Notes under the pieces: model-generated
The model's database searches: none
What the model was told of the DNA's origin: nothing
What the model saw: only the letters and a program-made list of their open reading frames with translations
Part shown: positions 42,659 through 50,609 of the stretch, in pieces
Layout: every line of letters begins with the position of its first letter
Numbering within the stretch: the stretch's first letter is position 1
Translations under genes and position numbers: made by a program
DNA from: DASQPA01 sp963757335
Lineage (GTDB): Bacteria > Acidobacteriota > Thermoanaerobaculia > Multivoradales > UBA5704
Reading direction: 5' to 3'
DNA length: 64,000 nucleotides
Assembly: GCA_963757335.1 (NCBI GenBank)
Contig: CAVWRJ010000021.1
Coordinates: 372,001-436,000 of the forward strand

Positions 42659-44320
42659 TCACTCCGGCAGCCGGCCTGCCCGGCGCAGGCGTTCCATATG
42701 GGCGAGGATCTGGCGCTCGGCGAGCGGGTAGGCGGCGGTGGGGACGTCGTCGTAGACCGCGGGGAGCATCTCGGCCGCGGTCTGGCCGGCGCGGGCGGCG
42801 GCCAGGATGCGCTCCTCGCGCCAGAGCCGGTGGGTGATGTACTCGCGGAGCTTGGCCGGCGGGTCGAGAACGGCCGGACCGTGGCCGGGGAAGAGGGTTC
42901 TGGGCGCCAGGGCGATCATCTTCTCTAGCGAGGCCAGATAGTCGTCCATGTTCCCTTCCGGGGGATCGACGACGATCATCCCCAGGCCGGCGACCATGTC
43001 GCCGGCGAGGAGCGAGCCGCCCGCCTCGTCGAGGAAGCAGAGGTGCCCCCGCGCGTGCCCGGGGGTGTGGACGACCCGCACGGTCATCGGCGGGCCGGCC
43101 GGGCCGCCGGCGAGGACCACCCGCTCCCCATCCTCAAGGAGCCGGTCGACGGCGATCCCCCGAGCGGCGAGACGGTCGGCCGTCTGGGCATGGGCGCCGA
43201 CCGGAACCCCGAGCCGGGCGGCGAGCGCCGCCACGCCGCCGACGTGATCGGGGTGGTGGTGGGTGAGCCAGATCGCCGTCACCCGGAGGCCGGAGCGCTC
43301 GCGCGCCGCGGCCAGGGCCTCGACGAGCCGGGCGATCTCGCGCTCGGCGGGCGAACCGGGGTCGACCAGCACCGCCTCGCCGTTCCCGAGGAGGTAGCAG
43401 TTGACCGTCGCCGCCGGGGGGAGGGTCTGGACCGCCAGGGGGAAGAGGAGGACGCCGGGGCGCAGCTCGATGCGGCGGAACGGCCCGAGGTTGGTCTCCG
43501 AGGGGTCGACGAGCCGCGGCAGCCCGGCTTCCGGCCCGTCCTCCGCCAGCACCCGCAGGAAGTGGAGGATGGGGGGGGCGGCGAGCACCTCGCCGGCCTG
43601 CCAGCGCGCCCAGGCCGCCCCGGGCTCGATCCATTCCCCCTCCGCGAGCTCGCCGGGCCACACCGCCGGCTGGACGGGGGCTTCGGCCGGCCATTCGAGG
43701 AGGAAGAAGCGGTTGTCGAAGCGGATGGGGGTGAAGGGCGGGGTGAGCCAGCGCCCGGCGTAGACCAGGGGGGAGGCGTCCAGGGTCGCCCCGAGGCTCG
43801 CGAGCACCTCGCCGAAGTTCTTCTTCTGTTCGAGGAGGGCCCGGCGCTCGCGCTCCAGGTCGGCAGCTTCGGGAGGGGGGCTCGCGGGACTGGCCGGGTT
43901 GGCGACGAGGAGACCGGTCTCCTCGAACAGCTCGCGCAGAGCGCAGGCGACGATCCCGGGGATCGCATCCGGACCCACGGCGCCGACCGTGTCGCGGAGG
44001 GTGTCGGGGAGACCGGCGGCCGCGACCGGCTCCGGGCTGTCGGTGGCCGGGGAGAGGCCGCGCGGGGTGCCCGCCACCGGCAATCCGGCGTCGGTCCGCG
44101 CCAAGCCGCCGCCGGGAAAGGCGTGCCAGCCGCCCATGAAGGCCAGCTCGGGGGAGCGCCGCACCCAATAGACCTCGATCCCGGAGCCCTTAAGGCGCCA
44201 GGGGACGATCGCCGCCGAGGCGCGCGGCGCCGGCAGCTCCGCGGCCGGCCCTTTCTTGCCCGCGGCGGCGAGCTGCCGCAGGACCTTTTCGTATAGGCTC
44301 TCGCCCTCCGTGACGCTCAT
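42659..44320 (-). CDS. Nudix hydrolase fused to metallo-beta-lactamase-fold hydrolase
   Basis: A 553-aa two-domain protein. Residues 30-260 are a Nudix domain of the NUDT19-like (CoA-diphosphatase-type) branch: GWHAFPGGGLAR, then the Nudix helix ACALRELFEETGLLV. Residues 290-500 are an MBL-fold hydrolase of the LACTB2 type: THHHPDHVGG, HTPGHARGH, LLAGDMV and FPGHGP, plus a C-terminal LACTB2-like winged helix (YDDVPTAAYPLAERQILAHM). MBL enzymes of this type cleave RNA or thioesters. The fusion suggests successive action on one substrate, which is not known. Starts at an ATG at 44320; divergent from the VOC operon. Confidence 0.9.
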   Translation of the reverse strand: MSVTEGESLYEKVLRQLAAAGKKGPAAELPAPRASAAIVPWRLKGSGIEVYWVRRSPELAFMGGWHAFPGGGLARTDAGLPVAGTPRGLSPATDSPEPVAAAGLPDTLRDTVGAVGPDAIPGIVACALRELFEETGLLVANPASPASPPPEAADLERERRALLEQKKNFGEVLASLGATLDASPLVYAGRWLTPPFTPIRFDNRFFLLEWPAEAPVQPAVWPGELAEGEWIEPGAAWARWQAGEVLAAPPILHFLRVLAEDGPEAGLPRLVDPSETNLGPFRRIELRPGVLLFPLAVQTLPPAATVNCYLLGNGEAVLVDPGSPAEREIARLVEALAAARERSGLRVTAIWLTHHHPDHVGGVAALAARLGVPVGAHAQTADRLAARGIAVDRLLEDGERVVLAGGPAGPPMTVRVVHTPGHARGHLCFLDEAGGSLLAGDMVAGLGMIVVDPPEGNMDDYLASLEKMIALAPRTLFPGHGPAVLDPPAKLREYITHRLWREERILAAARAGQTAAEMLPAVYDDVPTAAYPLAERQILAHMERLRRAGRLPE

Positions 44321-44450
44321 GGCTGGCTTATATCAGCCCGCGGGCAGCGCGGGGAAGGAGGGCCCTGGCGCGCGGCTGGATTGTCCCGGCTCTCCATGGG
44401 GACCGCACCGTAGGAATGCATGGGGCGCTGCCCCCGAGAGGAGGAGGCTG

Positions 44451-44960
44451 ATGAGCTTGAACAACGAGAAGATCCAGGCCACCCTGGCCAAGTATGCGAC
44501 CGGCGTCGACCACGTGGCGATCGCCGTGCACGATCTGGAGGCGTCGATCGCCTTCTACTCCCAGGTGATGGGATTCGAGCTGGCCGAGCGCCGGGAGACC
44601 CAGGGCGAGCACACGGCGATGATCTCGGCGGTGATGAAAGCCGGCCCGATCACCTTCGTCCTCCTCCAGGGGACCTCCCCGGGGTCGCAGGTGTCGAAGT
44701 TCGTCGACCACTTCGGGGCCGGCGTCCAGCACGTGGCGATCGGCGTCCACGACCTGCCCGCCATGGCCGAGGAGCTGAAGGCGAACGGCCTCGAGTTCGA
44801 CACCTCGGTGATCGAGAGCCCGGGTTTGAAGCAGATCTTCTCCCACCGCGACAGCGGCTCGGGCCAGATGTTCGAGTTCATCGAACGGCTGGGCGGTGAC
44901 TTCTCCGACCAGAGCGTGCAGCAGCTCTTCTCGCAGCTGGAGAAGAAGGACAGCTTCTAG
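44451..44960 (+). CDS. VOC/glyoxalase-superfamily protein
   Basis: A 169-aa single vicinal-oxygen-chelate module with two beta-alpha-beta-beta-beta halves: GVDHVAIAVHDLEASIAFYS and VQHVAIGVHDLPAMAEELKA. Metal-ligand candidates are His in DHVAIAV and QHVAIGV, Glu in MFEFIER. Sequence style (FSHRDSGSGQMFEFIER) resembles the C-terminal half of 4-hydroxyphenylpyruvate dioxygenase, but the protein is half that length. GAGGAGG lies 4 nt before the ATG. It heads an operon with the aminotransferase (22-nt gap) and dehydrogenase. Confidence 0.87.
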   Translation: MSLNNEKIQATLAKYATGVDHVAIAVHDLEASIAFYSQVMGFELAERRETQGEHTAMISAVMKAGPITFVLLQGTSPGSQVSKFVDHFGAGVQHVAIGVHDLPAMAEELKANGLEFDTSVIESPGLKQIFSHRDSGSGQMFEFIERLGGDFSDQSVQQLFSQLEKKDSF

Positions 44961-44982
44961 CCGCCGGCTCCCCGAAGACAGA

Positions 44983-46338
44983 ATGGCGATGTCAGCGCGC
45001 ACGACGCGAACGAGATACCTCCCGGGTCTGACGCTCAAGGGCTGCTTCGGCGACGAATCCCTGAACGTCATGAACTTCTTGAACGAGGTCGTCCTCCGCT
45101 ACCCGCGGGCGGTCTCGTTCGCCCCCGGCCGCCCCGCCGAGCAGCACTTCGACGTCCTCGGGAGCCTGGGGAAGATCGAGCGCTTCGTCGCCCACCGCTC
45201 GGCCGCCACCGGCTGGGACCGGGCGGCGGTTTACGCCGACCTCGGCCAGTACAACCGCACCAACGGCATCATCCAGGATCTGGTCGCCCGCCAGCTCGCC
45301 CTGGACGAGGGGATCGACGTCGCGCCGGAGTCGATCGTCGTCACCGCCGGCGCCCAGGAGGGGATGGTGATCCTCCTCCTCGGCCTCTTCGACCCGACGA
45401 CCGACGTCCTGCTCTCCTCCGACCCCACCTACATCGGCATCACCGGCCTCGCCCGCATCGTGGGCATCCCCGTTCATCCGATCCCCACCGGGGACCACGG
45501 CCTCGACCCCCAGGCGGTGGCGGCGGCGATCCGCGAGGTGCGGCTCCTGGGGAAGGTGCCGCGGGCGGTCTACGACATCCCCGATTTCAACAACCCCATG
45601 GGGACGCGGATGCCGCTCGCCGTCCGCCGGGCGCTCTTAGACGTCGTCCACCGCGAGGGGGTGCTCCTCTTCGAGGACAACCCCTACGGCATGTTCGCCT
45701 ACGACGGCGAGCCCCTCCCCACTCTCAAGGCGATGGACGAGCACGGCGACGTCATCTACCTGGGGAGCTTCTCGAAGACCCTCTATCCCGGCCTGCGGAT
45801 CGGCTACCTGGTGGTCGACCAGGAGGTGCCGGGCCCAGAGGGCGCGGATGGCGAGCCCTCCCCCCTCGCCTTCGAGCTCTCCAAGGTGAAGAGCCTGACA
45901 ACGGTGACCACCCCGCCCCTCCTCCAGGCGGTCGTCGGCGGACTGCTGCTCGAAAACGGCGGCTCGCTCAAGAGCCTGATGGCGGCCAAGCTCCCCAGCT
46001 ACCGGGAGAACCGCGACCGCATGCTCGCCGCCCTCGCCGAGCACTTCGGGGCCGACCCCGCCCTCGCCCCGGCCGTCCGCTGGAACCGCCCCGAGGGGGG
46101 CTTCTTCCTCACCCTCACCCTCCCCTTCGATTTCACCGAGGAGCGGCTCACGGTCTGCGCCCGGGATTACGGGGTGATCGTCTGCCCGATGTCCTTCTTC
46201 TCGATCCGTGGCGAAGAGGGGGGGCGGAGGAGGGAGATCCGGCTCTCCTTCAGCTATGTGACCCCGGCCCAGATCGAAGAGGGGATCGCGCGGCTCGCCC
46301 GCTTCGTCCGCGACACGGCCAACCCAGCGGCCATATGA
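44983..46338 (+). CDS. PLP-dependent aminotransferase, class I/II (HpgT-like)
   Basis: A 451-aa fold-type I aminotransferase. PLP-binding Lys is in GSFSKTLYPGLRIGYL; the Asn/Asp/Tyr pocket appears as DIPDFNNPMG and FEDNPYG. The N-terminal NVMNFLNEVVLRYPRAVSFA, with YNRTNGIIQDL, is the pattern I associate with dihydroxyphenylglycine aminotransferases and 2-aminoadipate-type enzymes. Substrate is not certain; an aromatic amino acid is plausible given the VOC neighbour. ATG at 44983 has a weak site (GAAGACAGA); the second ATG two codons on is an alternative. Its stop overlaps the next start by 4 nt (ATGA). Confidence 0.88.
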   Translation: MAMSARTTRTRYLPGLTLKGCFGDESLNVMNFLNEVVLRYPRAVSFAPGRPAEQHFDVLGSLGKIERFVAHRSAATGWDRAAVYADLGQYNRTNGIIQDLVARQLALDEGIDVAPESIVVTAGAQEGMVILLLGLFDPTTDVLLSSDPTYIGITGLARIVGIPVHPIPTGDHGLDPQAVAAAIREVRLLGKVPRAVYDIPDFNNPMGTRMPLAVRRALLDVVHREGVLLFEDNPYGMFAYDGEPLPTLKAMDEHGDVIYLGSFSKTLYPGLRIGYLVVDQEVPGPEGADGEPSPLAFELSKVKSLTTVTTPPLLQAVVGGLLLENGGSLKSLMAAKLPSYRENRDRMLAALAEHFGADPALAPAVRWNRPEGGFFLTLTLPFDFTEERLTVCARDYGVIVCPMSFFSIRGEEGGRRREIRLSFSYVTPAQIEEGIARLARFVRDTANPAAI

Positions 46339-47357
46339 CCCGGCTGCCCGCCGAGCGCCTCGCCCGGGCGATCCGCGAGGCCCTAAGCCGCCGCGGCGTC
46401 TCCGGCGAGCACGCGGGCTTCGTGGCCGACGGCCTGGTCGGGACCTCGCTTCGCGGCATCGACACCCACGGCATCCGGCTCCTCCCTACCTACCTCTCCG
46501 AGCTCGACGGCGGCCGGGCGCGGGCGCGGCCCGAGCTCTCCTTCGCGGGAGAAAAGGCGGCGCGCCGGCTGGACGCCGGCGGTGCCCTCGGCCTGGTGGC
46601 CGGCACGGTCGGCTGCCGGGAGGCGGTCCGCCTGGCGGGGGAGCACGGGGTGGGGGCGGTCTCGGTCGCCAACTCGAACCACTTCGGCGCCGCCTCGGTC
46701 TATACCTTAGATATGGCGCGGCGAGGGGCCCTGGGGCTCGCCTTCACCAACAGCGATGCCCTGGTCGCGCCGGTGAACGGCCGCCACCCCCTCTTTGGCA
46801 CCAACCCGCTCTCGCTCGCCGTGGCGGCGGCCGGCGGCGAGCTCTTCTCCGTCGACATGGCGACGAGCCAGGTCGCCTACTCGAAGGTCAAGAGCCAGCG
46901 CGAGAGGGGGCTGCCCCTGGAGCCGGGCTGGGCGGTCACCCCCGAGGGAGTGGATGCCGCGACGAGAGCGGGCGAAGAGATCGGGGCCTTGAAGCCGCTC
47001 GGCGGCTACAAGGGGCAGGGCCTCGGGATGATCGTCGAGATCCTCTGCGCGCTTTTAGCCGGGATGCCTTTCGACCACGAGCTCACCCACCTCTACGCCC
47101 CCCCCTACGACACCCCGCGCCAGGTCGCCCATCTCTTTCTCGCCTTCGACCTTGCCGCCTTCGGCGACCCCGAGCTCTTCCGCGTCCGCCTGGCCCACCT
47201 CCTCGCCCTCGTCCGCCAGTCGGAAGCGGTGCCAGGAGAGCGGGTGATCAACCCGGGAGATCTGGAGCGCGAAGCGGAGAAGGAACGGGGAGAGCTGGGG
47301 ATTCCGCTGAGTGAGGAGGAGGCGGCGTTCTTCGCCGGCCTCGAACGGGAGGGGTGA
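46335..47357 (+). CDS. Malate/L-lactate dehydrogenase family oxidoreductase (Ldh2)
   Basis: A 340-aa NAD(P)H-dependent 2-oxo-acid reductase of the LDH2/MDG2 family. Family motifs present: GTSLRGIDTHGIRLLPTYLS (catalytic His), VANSNHFGAASVYTLDMA, NGRHPLFGTNPLSLA and LKPLGGYKGQGLGMIVEI. The ATGA overlap with the aminotransferase shows translational coupling. It could reduce the 2-oxo acid made by the aminotransferase, or the reverse reaction. Full-length for the family. Confidence 0.92.
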   Translation: MTRLPAERLARAIREALSRRGVSGEHAGFVADGLVGTSLRGIDTHGIRLLPTYLSELDGGRARARPELSFAGEKAARRLDAGGALGLVAGTVGCREAVRLAGEHGVGAVSVANSNHFGAASVYTLDMARRGALGLAFTNSDALVAPVNGRHPLFGTNPLSLAVAAAGGELFSVDMATSQVAYSKVKSQRERGLPLEPGWAVTPEGVDAATRAGEEIGALKPLGGYKGQGLGMIVEILCALLAGMPFDHELTHLYAPPYDTPRQVAHLFLAFDLAAFGDPELFRVRLAHLLALVRQSEAVPGERVINPGDLEREAEKERGELGIPLSEEEAAFFAGLEREG

Positions 47358-47414
47358 GAGGGCTGGAACTTCTAGGCAAGCCAGCTCTCAGAGGTGCCAT
47401 ATACTCCCGGGTCC

Positions 47415-48194
47415 ATGTCCGCGAGTTTTGTTGTCTATATCGATGAATCAGGTGACGAGGGCCTGCGGTTCGGAGGTGGCGCCTCCGGGTGGTTTGTCCT
47501 GTCCGCCGCGATCACCCGGAAGTCTACCGACCTCGAAACCGTGAAGCTCGTCGATGCTGTTCGAGCGCAGCTGGGAAAGGCACCTGGTAAACCCCTCCAC
47601 TTCAGAGATCTTCGTCACGAGCACCGAGTACCCTTCATCGACAAGATCGCCTCTGCGCCGCTCAGGGTGATCACCGTGCTGGTTCACAAGCCTTCGATCC
47701 TGGAGCCCGAGGTCTTTGAGCGCCCTCACCTGTTGTACTTCTACTCGGTACGACATCTCTTGGAGCGCGTTTCGTGGCTCTGCCGAGATCATCGCCGCGA
47801 TGGAGATGGAGATGGCACGGCCGAGATCGTCTTTTCCAATCGGTCGGGAATGAGCTATGAGGAGTTGCGGCAATACATGCAACGACTCCAGGAGCGGGAA
47901 ACAAGCATCGACTGGTCAGCGATACGCTGCGATCAGATCAACGCTTTCACGGCCGGCCGGCGGATGGGACTTCAAATCGCGGATGCGGTCGCCAGCGGTT
48001 TCTTCAAGGCCGTCGAGCCTTCTCAGTACGGCCATACTGAAGACCGCTACGCGCGCATGTTGAGGCCGATCGTCTACAACCGGGAGCGCTGCTTCCAGGG
48101 CTATGGCCTCAAGTTCTGGCCGAGAGAAGTCGCCGGCACGCTCGGCGCGCAGCACTTCAGATGGCTGAGGGAGGTCTACGCAGAAAGGGGGTAG
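47415..48194 (+). CDS. DUF3800 family protein
   Basis: A 259-aa protein starting with the DUF3800 signature VVYIDESGDEG, then LHFRDLRHEHR and a C-terminal GLQIADAVASGFFKA like the family core. DUF3800 is an RNase H-like fold found often on mobile DNA and in defence islands; catalytic role is unproven. The ATG at 47415 is chosen since TATACT lies 9 nt upstream and the 7-codon extension before it lacks a ribosome site. Lower GC and different codon use than neighbours suggest acquisition by transfer. A candidate small RNA is encoded just downstream on the other strand. Confidence 0.85.
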   Translation: MSASFVVYIDESGDEGLRFGGGASGWFVLSAAITRKSTDLETVKLVDAVRAQLGKAPGKPLHFRDLRHEHRVPFIDKIASAPLRVITVLVHKPSILEPEVFERPHLLYFYSVRHLLERVSWLCRDHRRDGDGDGTAEIVFSNRSGMSYEELRQYMQRLQERETSIDWSAIRCDQINAFTAGRRMGLQIADAVASGFFKAVEPSQYGHTEDRYARMLRPIVYNRERCFQGYGLKFWPREVAGTLGAQHFRWLREVYAERG

Positions 48195-48240
48195 GCGTTA
48201 CAGCCCGCTACAGCCGAAGACGAGCCGATAAGCTGCAGGA

Positions 48241-48331
48241 AAAAGAAAAAGCAGGTCCCGGGCTTCAGGATCCCACCCTCATCGGGCTGCCGCTCTACAA
48301 GCGACCTGAAGTTTGCCCCGCGCCTACCTGC
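48241..48331 (-). ncRNA. Candidate small RNA with own promoter and terminator
   Basis: On the minus strand, about 90 nt. CAGGT (5' end) pairs with ACCTG (3' end), GGG pairs with CCC, and CTTCAGG pairs with CCTGAAG, enclosing two small hairpins (CGCT-TGTAG-AGCG and CCC-GATGA-GGG). The closing stem is followed by TTTTTCTTTT (revcomp of 48250-48241), a strong rho-independent tail. A consensus promoter lies directly upstream. There is no ORF on this strand and the sequence does not match the tRNA, tmRNA, SRP or RNase P motifs I know. Whether it regulates the neighbouring DUF3800 gene is unknown. Confidence 0.5.
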
Positions 48332-48337
48332 AGGCTA

Positions 48338-48366
48338 AAAATATATCTCTCCAATCACCCTGTCAA
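48338..48366 (-). promoter_or_regulatory. Consensus promoter of the candidate small RNA
   Basis: Minus strand: -35 TTGACA (48366-48361), then TATTTT (48343-48338) at 17-nt spacing or TATATT (48345-48340) at 15-nt. Predicted start near 48331. The AT-rich block is unusual for this GC-rich window. Confidence 0.6.
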
Positions 48367-48421
48367 GAATAGATGCGACGTAGCCTACCCCCCTGGCCGG
48401 CCTGCTAGAATGCGCCCCGCC

Positions 48422-48893
48422 ATGAAACGACACACTCCGATCCTCCTCGCCCTTCTGTCCTTCGGTCTCGTCTCCCTGCTCGCGGCCGCAGCGGCCTCGG
48501 CCCAGCCTTTAGCCGCCGGGGCCAGCGATCCTTTCGTCCTCCTCCCCGGCACCTGGGACTGGGCGAACAGCCCGGGGTCCTGCCAGGACAACCCGCAGAC
48601 TCTCTCGCTCTCGGCCGACCGGGCCAAGGTGATCCTCGAGTACCGAAGGCCGGTGATCAACCCCGCCGGCAAGCCGCAGAAGACCGAGGTGTACAAGATC
48701 TTGGACGCCCGCGCCCATCTGCTCCACGCCCAGGTCGAAGGCGAGACCAAAAAGGACAAGACGGGGCAGCCGGTGACCTATGATTTCGATGTTCGTCACC
48801 GACAACTCCTTCTGCTTTCACCGCAGCGACTGGGGCAAGGGCCAGTGCACCAAGATGCTGGTGCGCTGCTCGGCGCTGGCCCACCATCCCTGA
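48422..48893 (+). pseudogene. Exported small protein with apparent frameshift
   Basis: Begins with signal peptide ILLALLSFGLVSLLAAAAAS, then FVLLPGTWDWANSPGSCQDN and KVILEYRRPVINPAGKPQKT in one frame. Near 48787 the plausible reading shifts: a second frame continues as FVTDNSFCFHRSDWGKGQCT and ends in a stop at 48893 (RCSALAHHP). In the first frame the text after VTYDFDV turns Arg/Gln/Leu-rich and runs on past the convergent gene. A one-base indel (real or a sequencing error) is the simplest reading. TAGAAT lies 10 nt before the ATG. The protein family is not known to me; Cys and Trp content suggests a small secreted domain of about 155 aa if repaired. Confidence 0.6.
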
Positions 48894-50483
48894 GGAGGAG
48901 CAGCTTCTCACGGCGGCTCGCCGATCACGCGTTTCGCCGGTCGTCTCCCGCCGGACCTCGGGTGCGTAGAGCCCCTGGTACTCCCGGCGCCACCAGGCGC
49001 CGGTCCTCGCCCGCTCCTCCCGGCTCGTGAACCAGTACTGCCAGAGGACCGCGCGGACCGCGGCGGGCTTCCCGCCGCGGAACGGGTCGCGGGCGAAGAG
49101 GGCGAGGACGGCGGGTTCGCTTTCCAGGAGCCGGCCCTCGGCGGCGGCCACCCAGGGCGCCTCGCGCCAGGTTCCGAGCGAGGCGAACCAGAGGTTCCAC
49201 TCGAAGCGCGGCTGGTAGGGAGCATAGATCCCCGGCGCCTTCCGGACCTCCTGCGGTTTGTAGCGGAAGGGGTAGGCGATCCAGGTCCTGCCGTCCTTTG
49301 TCCCCTGGAATTCGATCTCGTAGCGCCCCCGGGTCATCACCGCGAAGAGCCCGTAGGCGTTGGCGATGCGGAACGGCTCTAAGGCGACGGCGGGAGCGAG
49401 GAGCGGCTCCGGGAGAGCCCGGCCGCCGAAGGCGACGATCGTCGAGTAGAAGATCCAGCTGAGCGCCGCCGCCGCGGCGGCGAGCCGGGCGCGCTCGAAA
49501 CGTCGTCTGGATCCCGCCGATCCTGCCGATCCCGCCGCTGGCGTCGGAGTCCGCAGCCGAAGACGGGCGAGGGTGGAGTCGTCGAGGAGCAGAATGCCGA
49601 GGACCAGCACCAGGTAGTTCAGAAACGCGTAGTTGGCGGTGAGGATGATGCCGATCTGGAGCAGGGTGGCGAGGACGAACGCGGCGAGCCGGAACCGGCG
49701 GGGGAGGAAGACGAACCAGGCGAGGCCGAGCTCGATCACCAGGGTGGCGAGGGCGGTGGCGGCGTGGAAGGAGTGCGGCAGTTGGTGGGCGTACCAGCCG
49801 AGCCAGGTGGGGAGAGGCCCGTTCTCGTAATACTTGTCCATGGCGGTCAGGTTCCGCCACTGCGGCTCGCCGCTCGCGAGCTTGACCACCCCCGACTCGA
49901 AGTAGATCCGGAACCACTCCCAGCGCAGGAGCCAGAGGCTCGCCGCGGACGGCGGATGGCCGGCGCCCAAGCCCGGACGAACGCCGGGCGGGGCGAAGAA
50001 GAGGGCGAGGAAACCGGCTTCCAAGAGCATGCCGTCCGACTGGTAGGAGGAAAAGTCCTGGGCGGCGGTGACGAAGGAGAGAAAGCAGAGAGTGGCGACG
50101 GCGAGGCTCGCCCGCGGCCAGAGATTGAAGACCAGGGCGAGCGCGGCGAGGCTGCCCAAGGCGACGAGGGCGGAGAGGGCGGGGTCACTGGCGGAGATCC
50201 AGAGGAGGGTGGGGGCGTACCAGAAGCGGGTCGCGGGATAAACGCGGGAGACCGCCGCCAGGTACGGTCCGGCCGGCAGGATGCCGCGCGGCCCGAGGAG
50301 GCCGTGGATCTGGAAGGCCAGGGAGTAGAAGGCCGAGAGGAAGACGAGGCCGAGGGCGCGGAGGAAGAGGAAGCGGGCCCACAGGTAGGAGCTGGCCGCG
50401 GACCGCGAGGGTCCGAAGAACGCGGCCAGGGGCGACCAGGCCGTTTCGGGCTCCGGCTCTCCCCGCCGGTCCGGCTCCGTCAC
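48657..50483 (-). CDS. Lipase maturation factor (LMF)-like membrane protein
   Basis: A multi-span membrane protein matching the LMF family: FHGLLGPRGILP-like SLAFQIHGLLGPRGILPAGP, RWEWFRIYFESGVVKLASGE, MDKYYENGPLPTWLGWYAHQ and LWFASLGTWREAPWV. About ten spans. Homologues end soon after the YQGLYAPE segment; here the frame continues for some 90 more residues (SCSSSGMVGQRRAAHQHLGA) antisense to the frameshifted gene at 48422-48893, so the normal stop may have been lost by an indel. The GTG at 50483 follows a TTGCGC-17-TAGATT promoter by 6 nt, so the mRNA is probably leaderless. Role in bacteria is unclear. Confidence 0.82.
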   Translation of the reverse strand: MTEPDRRGEPEPETAWSPLAAFFGPSRSAASSYLWARFLFLRALGLVFLSAFYSLAFQIHGLLGPRGILPAGPYLAAVSRVYPATRFWYAPTLLWISASDPALSALVALGSLAALALVFNLWPRASLAVATLCFLSFVTAAQDFSSYQSDGMLLEAGFLALFFAPPGVRPGLGAGHPPSAASLWLLRWEWFRIYFESGVVKLASGEPQWRNLTAMDKYYENGPLPTWLGWYAHQLPHSFHAATALATLVIELGLAWFVFLPRRFRLAAFVLATLLQIGIILTANYAFLNYLVLVLGILLLDDSTLARLRLRTPTPAAGSAGSAGSRRRFERARLAAAAAALSWIFYSTIVAFGGRALPEPLLAPAVALEPFRIANAYGLFAVMTRGRYEIEFQGTKDGRTWIAYPFRYKPQEVRKAPGIYAPYQPRFEWNLWFASLGTWREAPWVAAAEGRLLESEPAVLALFARDPFRGGKPAAVRAVLWQYWFTSREERARTGAWWRREYQGLYAPEVRRETTGETRDRRAAVRSCSSSGMVGQRRAAHQHLGALALAPVAAVKAEGVVGDEHRNHRSPAAPSCPFWSRLRPGRGADGRGRPRSCTPRSSAACRRG

Positions 50484-50489
50484 CGGATG

Positions 50490-50518
50490 AATCTAGAGCA
50501 GGGGCGGCGACGGCGCAA
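50490..50518 (-). promoter_or_regulatory. Leaderless promoter of the LMF-like gene
   Basis: Minus strand: -35 TTGCGC (50518-50513), 17-nt spacer, -10 TAGATT (50495-50490), 6 nt, then the GTG at 50483. Confidence 0.6.
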
Positions 50519-50563
50519 GCGCCGCGCGGCCCCCCGTTGGCACGCCCCATGCGTCTGATTCGC

Positions 50564-50595
50564 GCCGTGCCTGGACGATGGAGGTCCGGCACGGC
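50564..50595 (+). promoter_or_regulatory. Leader hairpin before cphA
   Basis: GCCGTGCC-T-GGAC pairs with GTCC-GGCACGGC around a 7-nt loop, 14 nt before the cphA start and just before its AAGGTG ribosome site. It could influence translation. No T-run, so termination is unlikely. Confidence 0.5.
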
Positions 50596-50609
50596 TCGAA
50601 GGTGCAGCG

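Noticed and set aside
48241..48331. 6S RNA, tmRNA or SRP RNA identity for the candidate small RNA
   Set aside because: Too short for 6S and tmRNA, and it lacks the SRP tetraloop region and the 6S open bubble layout.
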